From Verrucomicrobiota bacterium (lineage in GTDB: Bacteria > Verrucomicrobiota > Verrucomicrobiia > Chthoniobacterales > UBA10450), in NCBI GenBank assembly GCA_003218375.1, contig QHNH01000012.1, positions 1 through 64,000 on the forward strand: DNA of 64,000 nt, in the 5' to 3' direction. Below, in pieces: positions 51,025 through 59,212 of this stretch. The notes beneath the pieces are model-generated. The model ran no database searches and was not told the DNA's origin. It worked only from the letters and a program-made list of their open reading frames with translations. The position numbers and the translations under genes were made by a program. Positions within the stretch are counted from its first letter, which is position 1, and the number at the start of each line of letters is the position of its first letter.

Positions 51025-52488
51025 CTGCCACCCGCAATCCGCAATTTCATTCTCGTATTCCTCGGCGCGCTTCTCCTCCACGTCGCCGGGACCTGGACGA
51101 TTCCGCTCGTGGACCGGGACGAGCCTCGCTTCGCCGAGGCCTCTCGCGAGATGCGCGAGCGCGGCGATTACGTCATCCCGTATTTAAACAACAAATATCG
51201 CTTCGATAAGCCGGCCTTCATTTATTGGACGCAGATCGCGAGCTACACCGTCTTTGGCGAAAATGATTTCGCGGCGCGGTTCCCATCGGCCGTGGCAGCG
51301 GCATTGACGGCCGTCCTTCTCTTTGCCTGGGGCCGCCGGCTCGGCAGCGAACGCATCGGCTGGTGGGCGGCGATCGTGTTCACGCTTTGCCTCCAGGTCT
51401 TCATCCACGCCAAGGCCGCCGTCGCGGACATGTGGCTCGTCTTTTTCGTCACCGCCGGGTATTGGGCCGGCTTTGAGCTGCTCGCCGACTCGTTAGGCCA
51501 GGAGCCGTCGGCCAACCACGCGCGCCGTCTGAAATACTGGCGTTTCGCCTTTTACATCGCCCTCGGCTTCGGCTTCCTCGCCAAAGGCCCGCTCGGCTGG
51601 CTTCCGCTCCTGACCGTCATCAGCACAAAACTTTTTCTCCGACAAATTTCGCTCACCCGCCGATTCTGGTTTGTCACCGGAATGCTGGGCGCACTCGCGA
51701 TCGTCTCCACCTGGGGAATTCCCGCGCTCATTCGGACGAACGGCGAATTCTTCAAAGTCGGCATCGGCCGTCACGTCGTCGACCGCAGCTTCAATGTCAT
51801 GGAAGGCCACGGCGCGAATTCCTGGAACACTTATCTCGCCGCGATGCCGTTCTATTTTCTCTTCGTCTTTCTCAGTTTCTTTCCGTGGTCTATCAAACTG
51901 CCCGGGCTCGTGAAACATCTCTGGAGGAAACGCGACGCCATCGACAAATATCTGATCGCCGGGATCCTCATTGTCTTCATCATTATGAGCCTGGTGAAAA
52001 CCAAGTTGCCGCACTACACGCTCCCGGCGTTTCCGTTGCTCTCGCTCTTGCTCGCGCGCCACCTGTTCGTAGTGGGATCGGGGCGCTTCGCGAAACGCGC
52101 CGCAATCGGCGCCGTCGTCGCGTCGCTCGCCGCCTCTTTCATCGCCTTCCCGCTGATCGCGCCCACCTTTCCTTCCGCGCAGCTTTACAAGATGTCGCGC
52201 AACGACCTTCTCCCGGAAATGGATTTCGCGAACATCGATTACGCGGAGCCGAGCGTGATCTGGTATTTCCGGAGCCGGGCCCACGGATTTTTTCGCGGTC
52301 TCAACCCGGATCAGCTCGAGAAGTTCATGAACTTTCCCGGTCCGCGTTTTGTCATCGTCCCGACCTCCGTCGCTCAAGCCTTCTCGGCCAAGATTCATCC
52401 CGACTGGAAAACGTATCGCGCCCGAGGCTTCACCATCGTCAAAGGCCGGCCAACGGACCTGACCCTGATCCTAAAGCAATCGCAGTGA
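51025..52488 (+). CDS. Glycosyltransferase family 39 (ArnT/PMT-like), apparent CTG start
   Basis: A membrane glycosyltransferase of the dolichyl/undecaprenyl-phosphate-sugar type. IPLVDRDEPRFAEASREMRE is the DE-containing catalytic loop of GT39. YVIPYLNNKYRFDKPAFIYW, ANSWNTYLAAMPFYFLFVFL and VKTKLPHYTLPAFPLLSLLL follow, over about ten helices. Counted from the GTG at 51109 the first helix is missing. The same frame upstream, starting with CTG at 51025, reads MPPAIRNFILVFLGALLLHV, the expected first helix. No ATG, GTG or TTG lies between the in-frame TGA at 51013 and 51109. CTG is therefore proposed. It transfers a sugar from a polyprenyl donor to envelope acceptors such as lipid A. Confidence 0.75.
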   Translation: MPPAIRNFILVFLGALLLHVAGTWTIPLVDRDEPRFAEASREMRERGDYVIPYLNNKYRFDKPAFIYWTQIASYTVFGENDFAARFPSAVAAALTAVLLFAWGRRLGSERIGWWAAIVFTLCLQVFIHAKAAVADMWLVFFVTAGYWAGFELLADSLGQEPSANHARRLKYWRFAFYIALGFGFLAKGPLGWLPLLTVISTKLFLRQISLTRRFWFVTGMLGALAIVSTWGIPALIRTNGEFFKVGIGRHVVDRSFNVMEGHGANSWNTYLAAMPFYFLFVFLSFFPWSIKLPGLVKHLWRKRDAIDKYLIAGILIVFIIMSLVKTKLPHYTLPAFPLLSLLLARHLFVVGSGRFAKRAAIGAVVASLAASFIAFPLIAPTFPSAQLYKMSRNDLLPEMDFANIDYAEPSVIWYFRSRAHGFFRGLNPDQLEKFMNFPGPRFVIVPTSVAQAFSAKIHPDWKTYRARGFTIVKGRPTDLTLILKQSQ

Positions 52489-52495
52489 CCCGCCG

Positions 52496-52575
52496 AATCG
52501 TGAATCGACAAATCGTTAAATTGTTAAATCGGGGGACCGTTTTAACGTTTCACGTTTCACGTTTTAACGATTCCG
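52496..52575. repeat. CGTTTCACGTTT-type low-complexity repeat, family N
   Basis: Short words AATCGTTAAATTGTTAAATC and TTTTAACGTTTCACGTTTCA form a partly inverted structure with CGTTTTAACGATT just before the ruvA start. No gene. Confidence 0.45.
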
Positions 52576-52576
52576 T

Positions 52577-53191
52577 ATGATCACCTTTCTCAATGGCACG
52601 CTCGCTTCGGCCCTGCCCACCCAGGCGATCGTAGACGTGGGCGGCGTCGGCTACGAAGTTTTCATTCCGCTCTCGAGCTACGATAAACTGCCCGCCGCCG
52701 GACAGCCCGTTGAGATCCTGACTCATCTCCATGTCCGGGAAGACGCGCACATTCTCTACGGGTTCATGACCGCCGCCGAGCGCGACCTGTTTCGTTTGCT
52801 CGTCAACAACGTCAGCGGCATCGGTCCGAAACTCGCCCTCGCGGTCCTGAGCGGGATGAGCGTGAGCCATTTTAAAAGCGCCGTCGTCAATGCCGACATC
52901 GCCTCGTTATCGAAGATCAGCGGGCTCGGGAAAAAAACGGCGGAGCGAATCGTGCTGGAACTCAAGGATAAGCTCGGCGTGGTCGCGGCTTGGGAAGCCG
53001 CCAGCGCCGGGCACGCGCCGACCCCCGAGCAAAGCCAGGCGAACGAAGCCGTGCTCGCCCTGATCGCGCTGGGATACAAACAGGTCGATGCGCACAAGGC
53101 GGTGCGCGAATTGCAGGAACGAGAACCGGCTATCAAGACGGCGGAGGAATTAGTGAAGAGCGCGCTGAAGAAGATGGCGGCGGGCAGATAA
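52577..53191 (+). CDS. ruvA: Holliday junction DNA helicase subunit RuvA
   Basis: A 204-residue RuvA. Domain I is MITFLNGTLASALPTQAIVD and VGGVGYEVFIPLSSYD, then LRVREDAHILYGF-type strand VREDAHILYGFMT. Domain II has the two helix-hairpin-helix motifs LVNNVSGIGPKLALAVLSGM and SLSKISGLGKKTAERIVLEL. Domain III at 150-204 (ANEAVLALIALGYKQVDAHK) binds RuvB. RuvA tetramers hold the four-way junction for branch migration. Neither ruvB nor ruvC is adjacent. The stop is part of the F repeat. Confidence 0.94.
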   Translation: MITFLNGTLASALPTQAIVDVGGVGYEVFIPLSSYDKLPAAGQPVEILTHLHVREDAHILYGFMTAAERDLFRLLVNNVSGIGPKLALAVLSGMSVSHFKSAVVNADIASLSKISGLGKKTAERIVLELKDKLGVVAAWEAASAGHAPTPEQSQANEAVLALIALGYKQVDAHKAVRELQEREPAIKTAEELVKSALKKMAAGR

Positions 53192-53332
53192 GCTCCAAAT
53201 TCCAAGCACCAAGCTCCAGAGAAGCACCAAACACCAAAGCACCAAACCCGAAAGCGCCAGGCGACGTAGACGCCAATTTGATGTTTGGAATTTGAAGTTT
53301 CTCTGGAGCTTGGAGCTTGGGATTTGGAGCTT
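53190..53332. repeat. Long inverted repeat, family F, between ruvA and the ATP-grasp-like gene
   Basis: The left arm, AAGCTCCAAATTCCAAGCAC (53190-53223), and right arm (53299-53332) are inverted with 32 of 34 matches. Low-complexity ACCAAACACCAAAGCACCAA lies between. The TAA of ruvA is in the left arm. A strong hairpin could end the ruvA transcript. Confidence 0.75.
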
Positions 53333-53344
53333 TAGTATCTTACG

Positions 53345-54661
53345 ATGTCCGCCGACTCCCACCTACTCGCCTCAATCCGTTCTGCCTTCCCCAAAGAAGG
53401 CCTTTTCGCCGAAAAGGATTTTCTCCTCTCGCCGGACCCGTTTCCGATTGACGACAAATTCGCGAAGGAACTCGAGCAGCTCGGACATCGTCTTTACGTT
53501 TTTCAACGCGCGTGCAACGAGCTTTATCAGCGCAGCGCCAACGGCAAACAACCGGCGTGGATCGCGCAGTATCTCGACGCCGGAAAGCCCGCTGAGCTAA
53601 TCGAGTTCTCGCGCCAGAAACAATTCCGCGATGATGTGCCGCTGGTCATCCGGCCTGATCTGATTCTCACCGACGCCGGTTACACAATCGCCGAGATCGA
53701 TTCCGTCCCCGGTGGAATCGGTCTGACCGGCTGGTTGAATCAAACCTATGCCGCGCTCGGTCACGACATCCTCGGCGGCAGCGACGCGATGATCGAAGGT
53801 TTTCGCAGTTTGTTGCCTGACGGCGGCGATATCGTGATCTCCGAAGAGGCGTCGACCTATCGCCCGGAAATGAATTGGATCGCGGCGCAGTTGCGGGAAA
53901 AACATCCGGATCTCGAATGGCGCGTCCTCGACGCTGAAACCTATGAGCCGGCGTCCGGCCGAAACGTTTACCGCTTCTTCGAGCTGTTCGATCTCCCGAA
54001 TCTTCCGCGCATTTTCGCGCTTCTCGACGCGGTCCGCAACGGCGCCGTCCGGATCACGCCGCCGATCAAACCGTTTCTCGAGGAGAAAATGTGGTTCGCG
54101 CTTTTCTGGATACAGCCGCTCCGGGAATTCTGGCGGCGCGAGCTGGGCGAAAAATATTTCCTGAAATTGCAGGAGGTCATTCCTTATAGTTGGCCCCTTG
54201 ATCCCACGCCGCTGCCGCAGCACGCCGTGATTCCGCGACTCGAGATTCATGATTGGCGCGAAGCGGCGAAGCTGAGCCAGAGGGAACGCGATCTCCTCAT
54301 TAAGGTAAGCGGCTTTTCGCCCCTGGGTTGGGGAAGCCGCGGCATCGTCGTCGGCTCCGATGTTCCGCAGGTGGAATGGGAGCGCGCGACTGAAGAGGCC
54401 CTCGCGACATTTCAAACCACGCCGCGGATCATGCAGCGTTTCCATAAGGCGCGTCTGCTCGATCATCGCTCCTGGGATAACGACACCGGCGAAGTGAAAA
54501 CGACGCGGGGCCGCGTTCGTCTTTGCCCTTATTACTTTGTCGAAAACGGAAAAGTGAAACTGAGTGGCGCGCTCGCCACGATTGTCCCCGCTGACAAGAA
54601 GTTACTCCACGGCATGCGCGACGCCATTCTCGCGCCGGCCGGTTCGGTTCCCGACGCATGA
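53345..54661 (+). CDS. Circularly permuted ATP-grasp-like protein
   Basis: A 438-residue protein without a signal peptide. RPDLILTDAGYTIAEIDSVP followed by GGIGLTGWLN near 108 and VSGFSPLGWGSRGIVVGSDV near 330, plus TRGRVRLCPYYFVENGKVKL and a closing KLLHGMRDAI, fit the circularly permuted ATP-grasp/glutathionylspermidine synthase-like families. Family placement is from pattern memory and is not certain. It might form an amide or ester bond on a peptide or sugar. The stop and the start of the M23 gene overlap (ATGA), so the two proteins are likely to be produced together. Confidence 0.55.
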   Translation: MSADSHLLASIRSAFPKEGLFAEKDFLLSPDPFPIDDKFAKELEQLGHRLYVFQRACNELYQRSANGKQPAWIAQYLDAGKPAELIEFSRQKQFRDDVPLVIRPDLILTDAGYTIAEIDSVPGGIGLTGWLNQTYAALGHDILGGSDAMIEGFRSLLPDGGDIVISEEASTYRPEMNWIAAQLREKHPDLEWRVLDAETYEPASGRNVYRFFELFDLPNLPRIFALLDAVRNGAVRITPPIKPFLEEKMWFALFWIQPLREFWRRELGEKYFLKLQEVIPYSWPLDPTPLPQHAVIPRLEIHDWREAAKLSQRERDLLIKVSGFSPLGWGSRGIVVGSDVPQVEWERATEEALATFQTTPRIMQRFHKARLLDHRSWDNDTGEVKTTRGRVRLCPYYFVENGKVKLSGALATIVPADKKLLHGMRDAILAPAGSVPDA

Positions 54662-55476
54662 ATAGAAGGTTCCTCTTCGCGTTTTTCCTTCTCGTCTCGC
54701 GGACGCTCTTTGCGGCTGAGGATACACAGACCGGCTTTCGTGTCGTCCAGGAACGCAGCGCTGACGGCGTCACCTTGATCATGAAGAGCGATTACTGCGT
54801 TGAATTCACGGTCACGCTCGAAGCAACGTTGACGAACATGACTTCGTCGCGACCGGTGCCATTCACCGTCGATGCGGCCGGCCGTTCTTCTTTCGTCCTT
54901 GCGCGCTTCAAACAAGCCGACAAATCGCGCTCCTGGCGATACAACTATTATTTCCGGTGGGAATACGGCGGACGGCGGAATTCGACCGAGAACGATGCGG
55001 ATTACGCGATGCCGTTCGGGCCGGGGCGCTATGTGGTCATGCAGGGTCCGCGCGGAACCTTCAGTCATTTCGCAGGCTCTGGCAGCGAGAACGCGGTCGA
55101 TTGGGACGTGCCGGAAGGGACCATCATCTGCGCGGCGCGCGAGGGCCGCGTTGTCGGAGTGCGCGACGATTCCACGGTCAGCGGAACGGACCCGAAGTTT
55201 AAGCCGCTCGGGAATTACATCATCATCAAGCATGCCGATGGGACGTTTGCCGATTACCACCATCTCCAGACCGATGGCGCGATGGTGAAAATCGGCGACG
55301 CGGTTAAGGTTGGTCAGCCGATCGGTCTTTCCGGGCAGACCGGATTCGCCAGCAAGCCGCATCTGCACTTCATGGTTTTCCAGGCGATCGACGGAAAGAA
55401 AGTGCTGAGCCTGCCGTTCCGTTTAAAGACCGATCACGGCACGTTCACCGAGTTCATCCGCGGGCAGGCGTATTAA
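54658..55476 (+). CDS. Secreted M23 (LytM-type) peptidase
   Basis: A 272-residue protein. The signal peptide is MNRRFLFAFFLLVSRTLFAA. The zinc-binding region of LytM-type endopeptidases is SHFAGSGSENAVDWDVPEGT (H137 and D148), with NYIIIKHADGTFADYHHLQT and the last ligand in SKPHLHFMVF (H235, H237). The sheet ends in a Lys-rich C-terminus. These enzymes cut peptidoglycan cross-links or bridge peptides. It overlaps the ATP-grasp-like gene by four bases, hinting that they act on the same wall or peptide material. Confidence 0.85.
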   Translation: MNRRFLFAFFLLVSRTLFAAEDTQTGFRVVQERSADGVTLIMKSDYCVEFTVTLEATLTNMTSSRPVPFTVDAAGRSSFVLARFKQADKSRSWRYNYYFRWEYGGRRNSTENDADYAMPFGPGRYVVMQGPRGTFSHFAGSGSENAVDWDVPEGTIICAAREGRVVGVRDDSTVSGTDPKFKPLGNYIIIKHADGTFADYHHLQTDGAMVKIGDAVKVGQPIGLSGQTGFASKPHLHFMVFQAIDGKKVLSLPFRLKTDHGTFTEFIRGQAY

Positions 55477-55558
55477 TTCTTCTGTAGCCGCTTCGCTGTG
55501 CGAAGCGTGGGAGATATGGTCGCCGGATCCCACGCCGCCCACAGGGCGGCGGCTACAG
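55477..55558. repeat. Palindromic multi-hairpin element, family A copy 5
   Basis: TTCTTCTGTAGCCGCTTCGC opens it. The hairpins CGCTTCGC-TGT-GCGAAGCG and CCGCCC-ACA-GGGCGG follow, and GGCGGCTACAG closes it. It lies between the ends of the M23 and M29-like genes (convergent), a terminator-like position. Confidence 0.82.
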
Positions 55559-56650
55559 TCAGATTCCGATTTCAAGCTCGGGAATGTACGACCCGTTCTC
55601 GAAGAGCGGCTCGCGATTACCTGCGGCGTCAACGAGCGTTAATTTCCGGATCTGGATTGGCGATTCACGCGCATAGACAAAATCTTCGTGCCAGACATGG
55701 CGCGGATCGTTGAACGCGTCCGGACCGGTCACGCCGCCAATGTGCTCGCTCCGTCCGAGCGCGATATGCGGACCGGCTTTCTCATCTTCCAAAACGTTTC
55801 CCCATACGCGCGCCTTCGGATTACACCCAAGCCCAAGCTCGGCGATGTTGCGTCGGGCGGAATCAGCAAAGAGAAAATCGCGCAGCTTCCGCGACGGCGC
55901 GGTCTCGCCGAGCACTTCCTCCACCCGATTTCGATTCACCCGCAGCCGGACGATCTCGTTCTCGTATGGAAGGGGAAGGACGCCATTCGTTAGGCTGGGA
56001 ACATCTCGTTCGCCTTCATAGGGCGCGATGAACGCTTCGCCGCTCGGCAGATTGATCAGGCGCGGCGCCGGGGCATCGCGATGCAAGTGTCCGTCGTCCA
56101 CTTCGGCGATGCGAAAACGGAAATCGAGAACGAGATGGTCGCCGGTGGAGAATTCGATCTCGGCAGTCTGAGCCCTGGCCAGCCGTTGGCGCAGCCGCTC
56201 GCAGGAACGCGCGACCTGCGCATAATCGGCCGCCAGCGCTGTTGATTCCATTTCCGGCGCCACCCGCGGCATGGAGGCCGCGCGCAATTGCGGAAAACGC
56301 TTCGTCCATCCAATCAGCGGCGCCGAGGCGGAGAATTCCGTCATCGCGAGTAGCAGCGTCGTCCGCGCTCCAATGTCTTCGAGCACCACGTCCACGCCGG
56401 ACCGCGTACCGTTCGCTGACAACTGTCCGTTGTTCATTCCGGTCGCCTCGAAGCTAACAAACGGAGAAACTTCGAAACCACGCTCCTTTCCGAATTCAGC
56501 GAGCGCCGCATGCCAGCGCCATGCCATCACGCGACGGGCCTCCCACGCGTCGTTATCGCGCAGTTCGCCGTGCGGCATGTCCACCATCACCACCGCCGTC
56601 TCTCCCGGCTGCGGATCGAACACGTCAATAAACAACTTCCGCAGATTCAT
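55559..56650 (-). CDS. M29-like metallo-aminopeptidase
   Basis: A 363-residue protein resembling thermophilic aminopeptidases (M29 family). Characteristic pieces are RLINLPSGEAFIAPYEGERD near 205, NIAELGLGCNPKARVWGNVL near 278, EDEKAGPHIALGRSEHIGGV near 299 and HVWHEDFV near 327. These hold the paired Glu/His/Asp metal ligands of the family. There is no signal peptide, so it is a cytoplasmic peptidase. It is probably a general exopeptidase for peptide recycling. It is flanked on both sides by A repeats. Confidence 0.75.
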   Translation of the reverse strand: MNLRKLFIDVFDPQPGETAVVMVDMPHGELRDNDAWEARRVMAWRWHAALAEFGKERGFEVSPFVSFEATGMNNGQLSANGTRSGVDVVLEDIGARTTLLLAMTEFSASAPLIGWTKRFPQLRAASMPRVAPEMESTALAADYAQVARSCERLRQRLARAQTAEIEFSTGDHLVLDFRFRIAEVDDGHLHRDAPAPRLINLPSGEAFIAPYEGERDVPSLTNGVLPLPYENEIVRLRVNRNRVEEVLGETAPSRKLRDFLFADSARRNIAELGLGCNPKARVWGNVLEDEKAGPHIALGRSEHIGGVTGPDAFNDPRHVWHEDFVYARESPIQIRKLTLVDAAGNREPLFENGSYIPELEIGI

Positions 56651-56664
56651 GAATTGGAGCCGCC

Positions 56665-56754
56665 TTCTTCTGTAGCCGCTTCGCTGTGCGAAGCGTGAGA
56701 GCGAATTTCATTACCGTCTCGTCCCACGCCGCCCACAGGGCGGCGGCTACAGAA
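56665..56754. repeat. Palindromic multi-hairpin element, family A copy 6
   Basis: TTCTTCTGTAGCCGCTTCGC and GGCGGCTACAGAA form the outer stem. The inner hairpins are CGCTTCGC-TGT-GCGAAGCG and CCGCCC-ACA-GGGCGG. It lies upstream of the M29-like gene. Beyond it is an L-type repeat. Confidence 0.82.
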
Positions 56755-56759
56755 ATTCC

Positions 56760-56787
56760 GTTGTGATCCGTTGTGCCCTCTGTGTGA
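56760..56787. repeat. GTTGTGATCC-type repeat, family L copy 2
   Basis: GTTGTGATCCGTTGTGCCCT followed by CTGTGTGA, just downstream of the first M13 gene. See 28943-28970 for the other copy. Confidence 0.5.
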
Positions 56788-56793
56788 GGATTC

Positions 56794-58965
56794 TCACCAA
56801 ATATTCACCCGCTGATCCGCCGGCCGGATCATGGGCGAGCCATCCGGAATATCGAACGCCTTTTTGAATTCCACGAAGTTCGAGAGCGGCCCGATCGTGC
56901 GGAAACGTCCCGGCGAATGCGGATCGGTGTTGAGCCGCAGCTTCAGGTCTTCGTCCCGTTGATTATTCCGCCAGATTTGGGCGAACCCGAGGAAGAAACG
57001 TTGCTCCGGCGTAAACCCGTCGATCTTCGGCTGCGGCCCTTTCTTCGCGATCGCTTTTTGCAACGCGAGATAAGAGATCTTAACGCCGCCGATATCGGCA
57101 ATATTTTCGCCCTGGGTCAGCTCGCCGTTGATATGCAATCCCGGCAGCGGCTCGTAACCCGCATACTGGGCCACGATGGCTTTCGAGCGTTCGACGTAAG
57201 CCTTGGCCGATTCCGGCGTCCACCAATCCCGCAAATTCCCGACTGCATCATATTGCCGGCCGCGATCGTCGAATCCGTGGGTCATCTCATGGCCGATGAC
57301 CGCGCCGATGCCGCCGTAATTAATGGCATCGTCTGCCTTCGGATCAAAGAACGGCGGTTGAAGAATACCGGCCGGAAATACGATCTCGTTTCTGTTTGGA
57401 TTGTAATACGCATTCACCGTCGGAGGCGTCATGCCCCATTCGCTGCGATCCACCGGTTTGCCGATTTTCTCGATCTGCCGGTTCTTTTCGAACGTCTCGC
57501 CGCGCAACACATTCAACGCGTAGGGACCGCGGTCGACCTTGAGCAAAGAGTAATCCCGCCATTTGTCCGGGTACCCGATCTTCACCGTGAACGCCGCGAG
57601 TTTCTTGAGCGCTTCCTGCTTGGTCGGCTCGTCCATCCAATCGAGCGTCTTGATGCGATCGGCCAATGCCTCCTTGAGATTATTGACCATCTCGAGGGCG
57701 CGCGCTTTGGCTTCCGGCGGAAAGTAATTCGCCACGTACAATTTCCCGAGGCTTTCCCCCAGTTCTTCGTCCGTCTTCGCCACGACCCGTTTCCAGCGCG
57801 GCTTGATTTGCTGCGCGCCTGTCAGCGTTTTGATGAAGAAATTGAAATCTTCCTCAACAAAATCTTTCGAGAGACTCCCCGCCATGCCGTGAAGAAAATG
57901 CCAGCGCAGATAAATTTTCCAGTCTTCCACCGGCGTGTTCGCAAAAACCTGGTCCGCCGCTTTGAAGAATTCCGGCTGGCCGACGTTTATGTCTCCCGGG
58001 TCGGTCAGTTTGAGTTCCTTGAAATAATCCGCCCAGTTCCAATCCGGGGTCAGTGCCTGCAGGTCCGCCTGCTTCATCTTGTTGTAATTCTTTTGCGGAT
58101 CACGCAGTTGGACCCGCGTGCGCGCCGGAGTGGCGAGCGCGGTCTCGATGCCCATCACTTTTTTCGCGTGCTCCGCCGCCTGGTCCTGTGCCTCGCCCAA
58201 GAGCGCGAACATTTTCGTCATGTGCTCCACATACTGGTCACGCAGCTTTTTCGAGGCGGCGTCTTCCTTCGTGTAATAATCGCGATCCGGCAAAGCGAGC
58301 CCGCCCTGAGTCGCCTGCGAGATCACCATCGTGCTGTTTTTTGCGTCCTGATTTGAGCCGAATCGAAACAACGCCGTCAGGCCGATGGCGTGCAGATGCC
58401 CAATCTCCTTCAGGACATCGCCGCGATCTTTTAACCCGTCGATCCGCTTGAATTCATCGGCCAGCGGTTTCACCCGTGCGTCGTCGGCCGCTTTCTCATT
58501 CATTCCGCTGGCGTAGAAGTCACCCACTTTTTGCAGATCAACCGCCGCCGCCTTTTCCGGGTTTGGTTTCGCTGCGACTTTCGGCGCTGCTGCGGCCGCC
58601 TTCTCGGCGATGTCGTGCAGGGCATCGTTGTTATGCTCAGCCAGCATATTGAAGCTGCCCCAGCGCGAAAACTCCGGCGGAATCGGATTGCGTTTTATCC
58701 AGCCGCCATTCGCATAAAGATAAAAATCGTCCTGCGGCTTGACCGATGTATCCATGTTCTTCGGATCGAAAGGCAGCGAAGTTTTCTCCACTGTTGCTGG
58801 CGCGGACTTATCTGCCGCGGACGACGTCGATGGAATCGGCGGAGGCGGGGCCAGCTCGCTCGATGGTTTTTCCTCCGCCGGTTTGGCTGGCGAAGTTTGA
58901 GCATCTGCGCTCCACGCGCACACCATGATCGTTCCGATGATCAGAAAAGATTTTGTTGGCTTCAT
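56794..58965 (-). CDS. M13 metallopeptidase (PepO/neprilysin-like), copy 1
   Basis: A 723-residue secreted zinc endopeptidase: signal peptide 1-22, then a Pro/Ala/Ser-rich linker (PAEEKPSSELAPPPPIPSTS). The first domain runs to about 350. The catalytic domain has the zinc ligands H559 and H563 in VIGHEMTHGFDD, E620 in GENIADIGG and a conserved substrate-binding NAYYNP in NAYYNPNRNEIVFPAGI. The C-terminal VNIW matches the hydrophobic C-terminus of the family. It likely degrades small peptides in the periplasm. The neighbouring M13 gene at 59213-61441 is a close paralogue. Confidence 0.92.
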   Translation of the reverse strand: MKPTKSFLIIGTIMVCAWSADAQTSPAKPAEEKPSSELAPPPPIPSTSSAADKSAPATVEKTSLPFDPKNMDTSVKPQDDFYLYANGGWIKRNPIPPEFSRWGSFNMLAEHNNDALHDIAEKAAAAAPKVAAKPNPEKAAAVDLQKVGDFYASGMNEKAADDARVKPLADEFKRIDGLKDRGDVLKEIGHLHAIGLTALFRFGSNQDAKNSTMVISQATQGGLALPDRDYYTKEDAASKKLRDQYVEHMTKMFALLGEAQDQAAEHAKKVMGIETALATPARTRVQLRDPQKNYNKMKQADLQALTPDWNWADYFKELKLTDPGDINVGQPEFFKAADQVFANTPVEDWKIYLRWHFLHGMAGSLSKDFVEEDFNFFIKTLTGAQQIKPRWKRVVAKTDEELGESLGKLYVANYFPPEAKARALEMVNNLKEALADRIKTLDWMDEPTKQEALKKLAAFTVKIGYPDKWRDYSLLKVDRGPYALNVLRGETFEKNRQIEKIGKPVDRSEWGMTPPTVNAYYNPNRNEIVFPAGILQPPFFDPKADDAINYGGIGAVIGHEMTHGFDDRGRQYDAVGNLRDWWTPESAKAYVERSKAIVAQYAGYEPLPGLHINGELTQGENIADIGGVKISYLALQKAIAKKGPQPKIDGFTPEQRFFLGFAQIWRNNQRDEDLKLRLNTDPHSPGRFRTIGPLSNFVEFKKAFDIPDGSPMIRPADQRVNIW

Positions 58966-59090
58966 GTTGGTTTCGTTTTGTTGATCGACAGCCGAACGGG
59001 CTTACCACTCGAAAATGGCGACGTTAAAGTAGCGAAATTCTCAACTTCATCTTCATAAAAAAACCGCCGTTCCCGCGAAGCGATTCTTCG

Positions 59091-59181
59091 CTCTTCTGTA
59101 GCTGCTTCGCTATGCGAAGCGCGGGAGTTGTCCTGATGCAAAGCCCAACCTCGCGCCGCCCATAGGGCGGCGGCTACAGAA
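59091..59181. repeat. Palindromic multi-hairpin element, family A copy 7
   Basis: CTCTTCTGTAGCTGCTTCGC opens it. The hairpin CGCTTCGC-TAT-GCGAAGCG has the loop TAT as in copy 2. The second hairpin is CCGCCC-ATA-GGGCGG, and GGCGGCTACAGAA closes it. It lies between the two tandem M13 genes. Confidence 0.82.
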
Positions 59182-59212
59182 TAACCGATAACTGCGCGCG
59201 CCGCGCGCGCGC

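Noticed and set aside
38863-59100. Repeated peptide [10 protein letters not shown] at the starts of several minus-strand frames
   Set aside because: It is the translation of the family A palindrome, not a leader peptide. The frames start inside repeats and have no other support.
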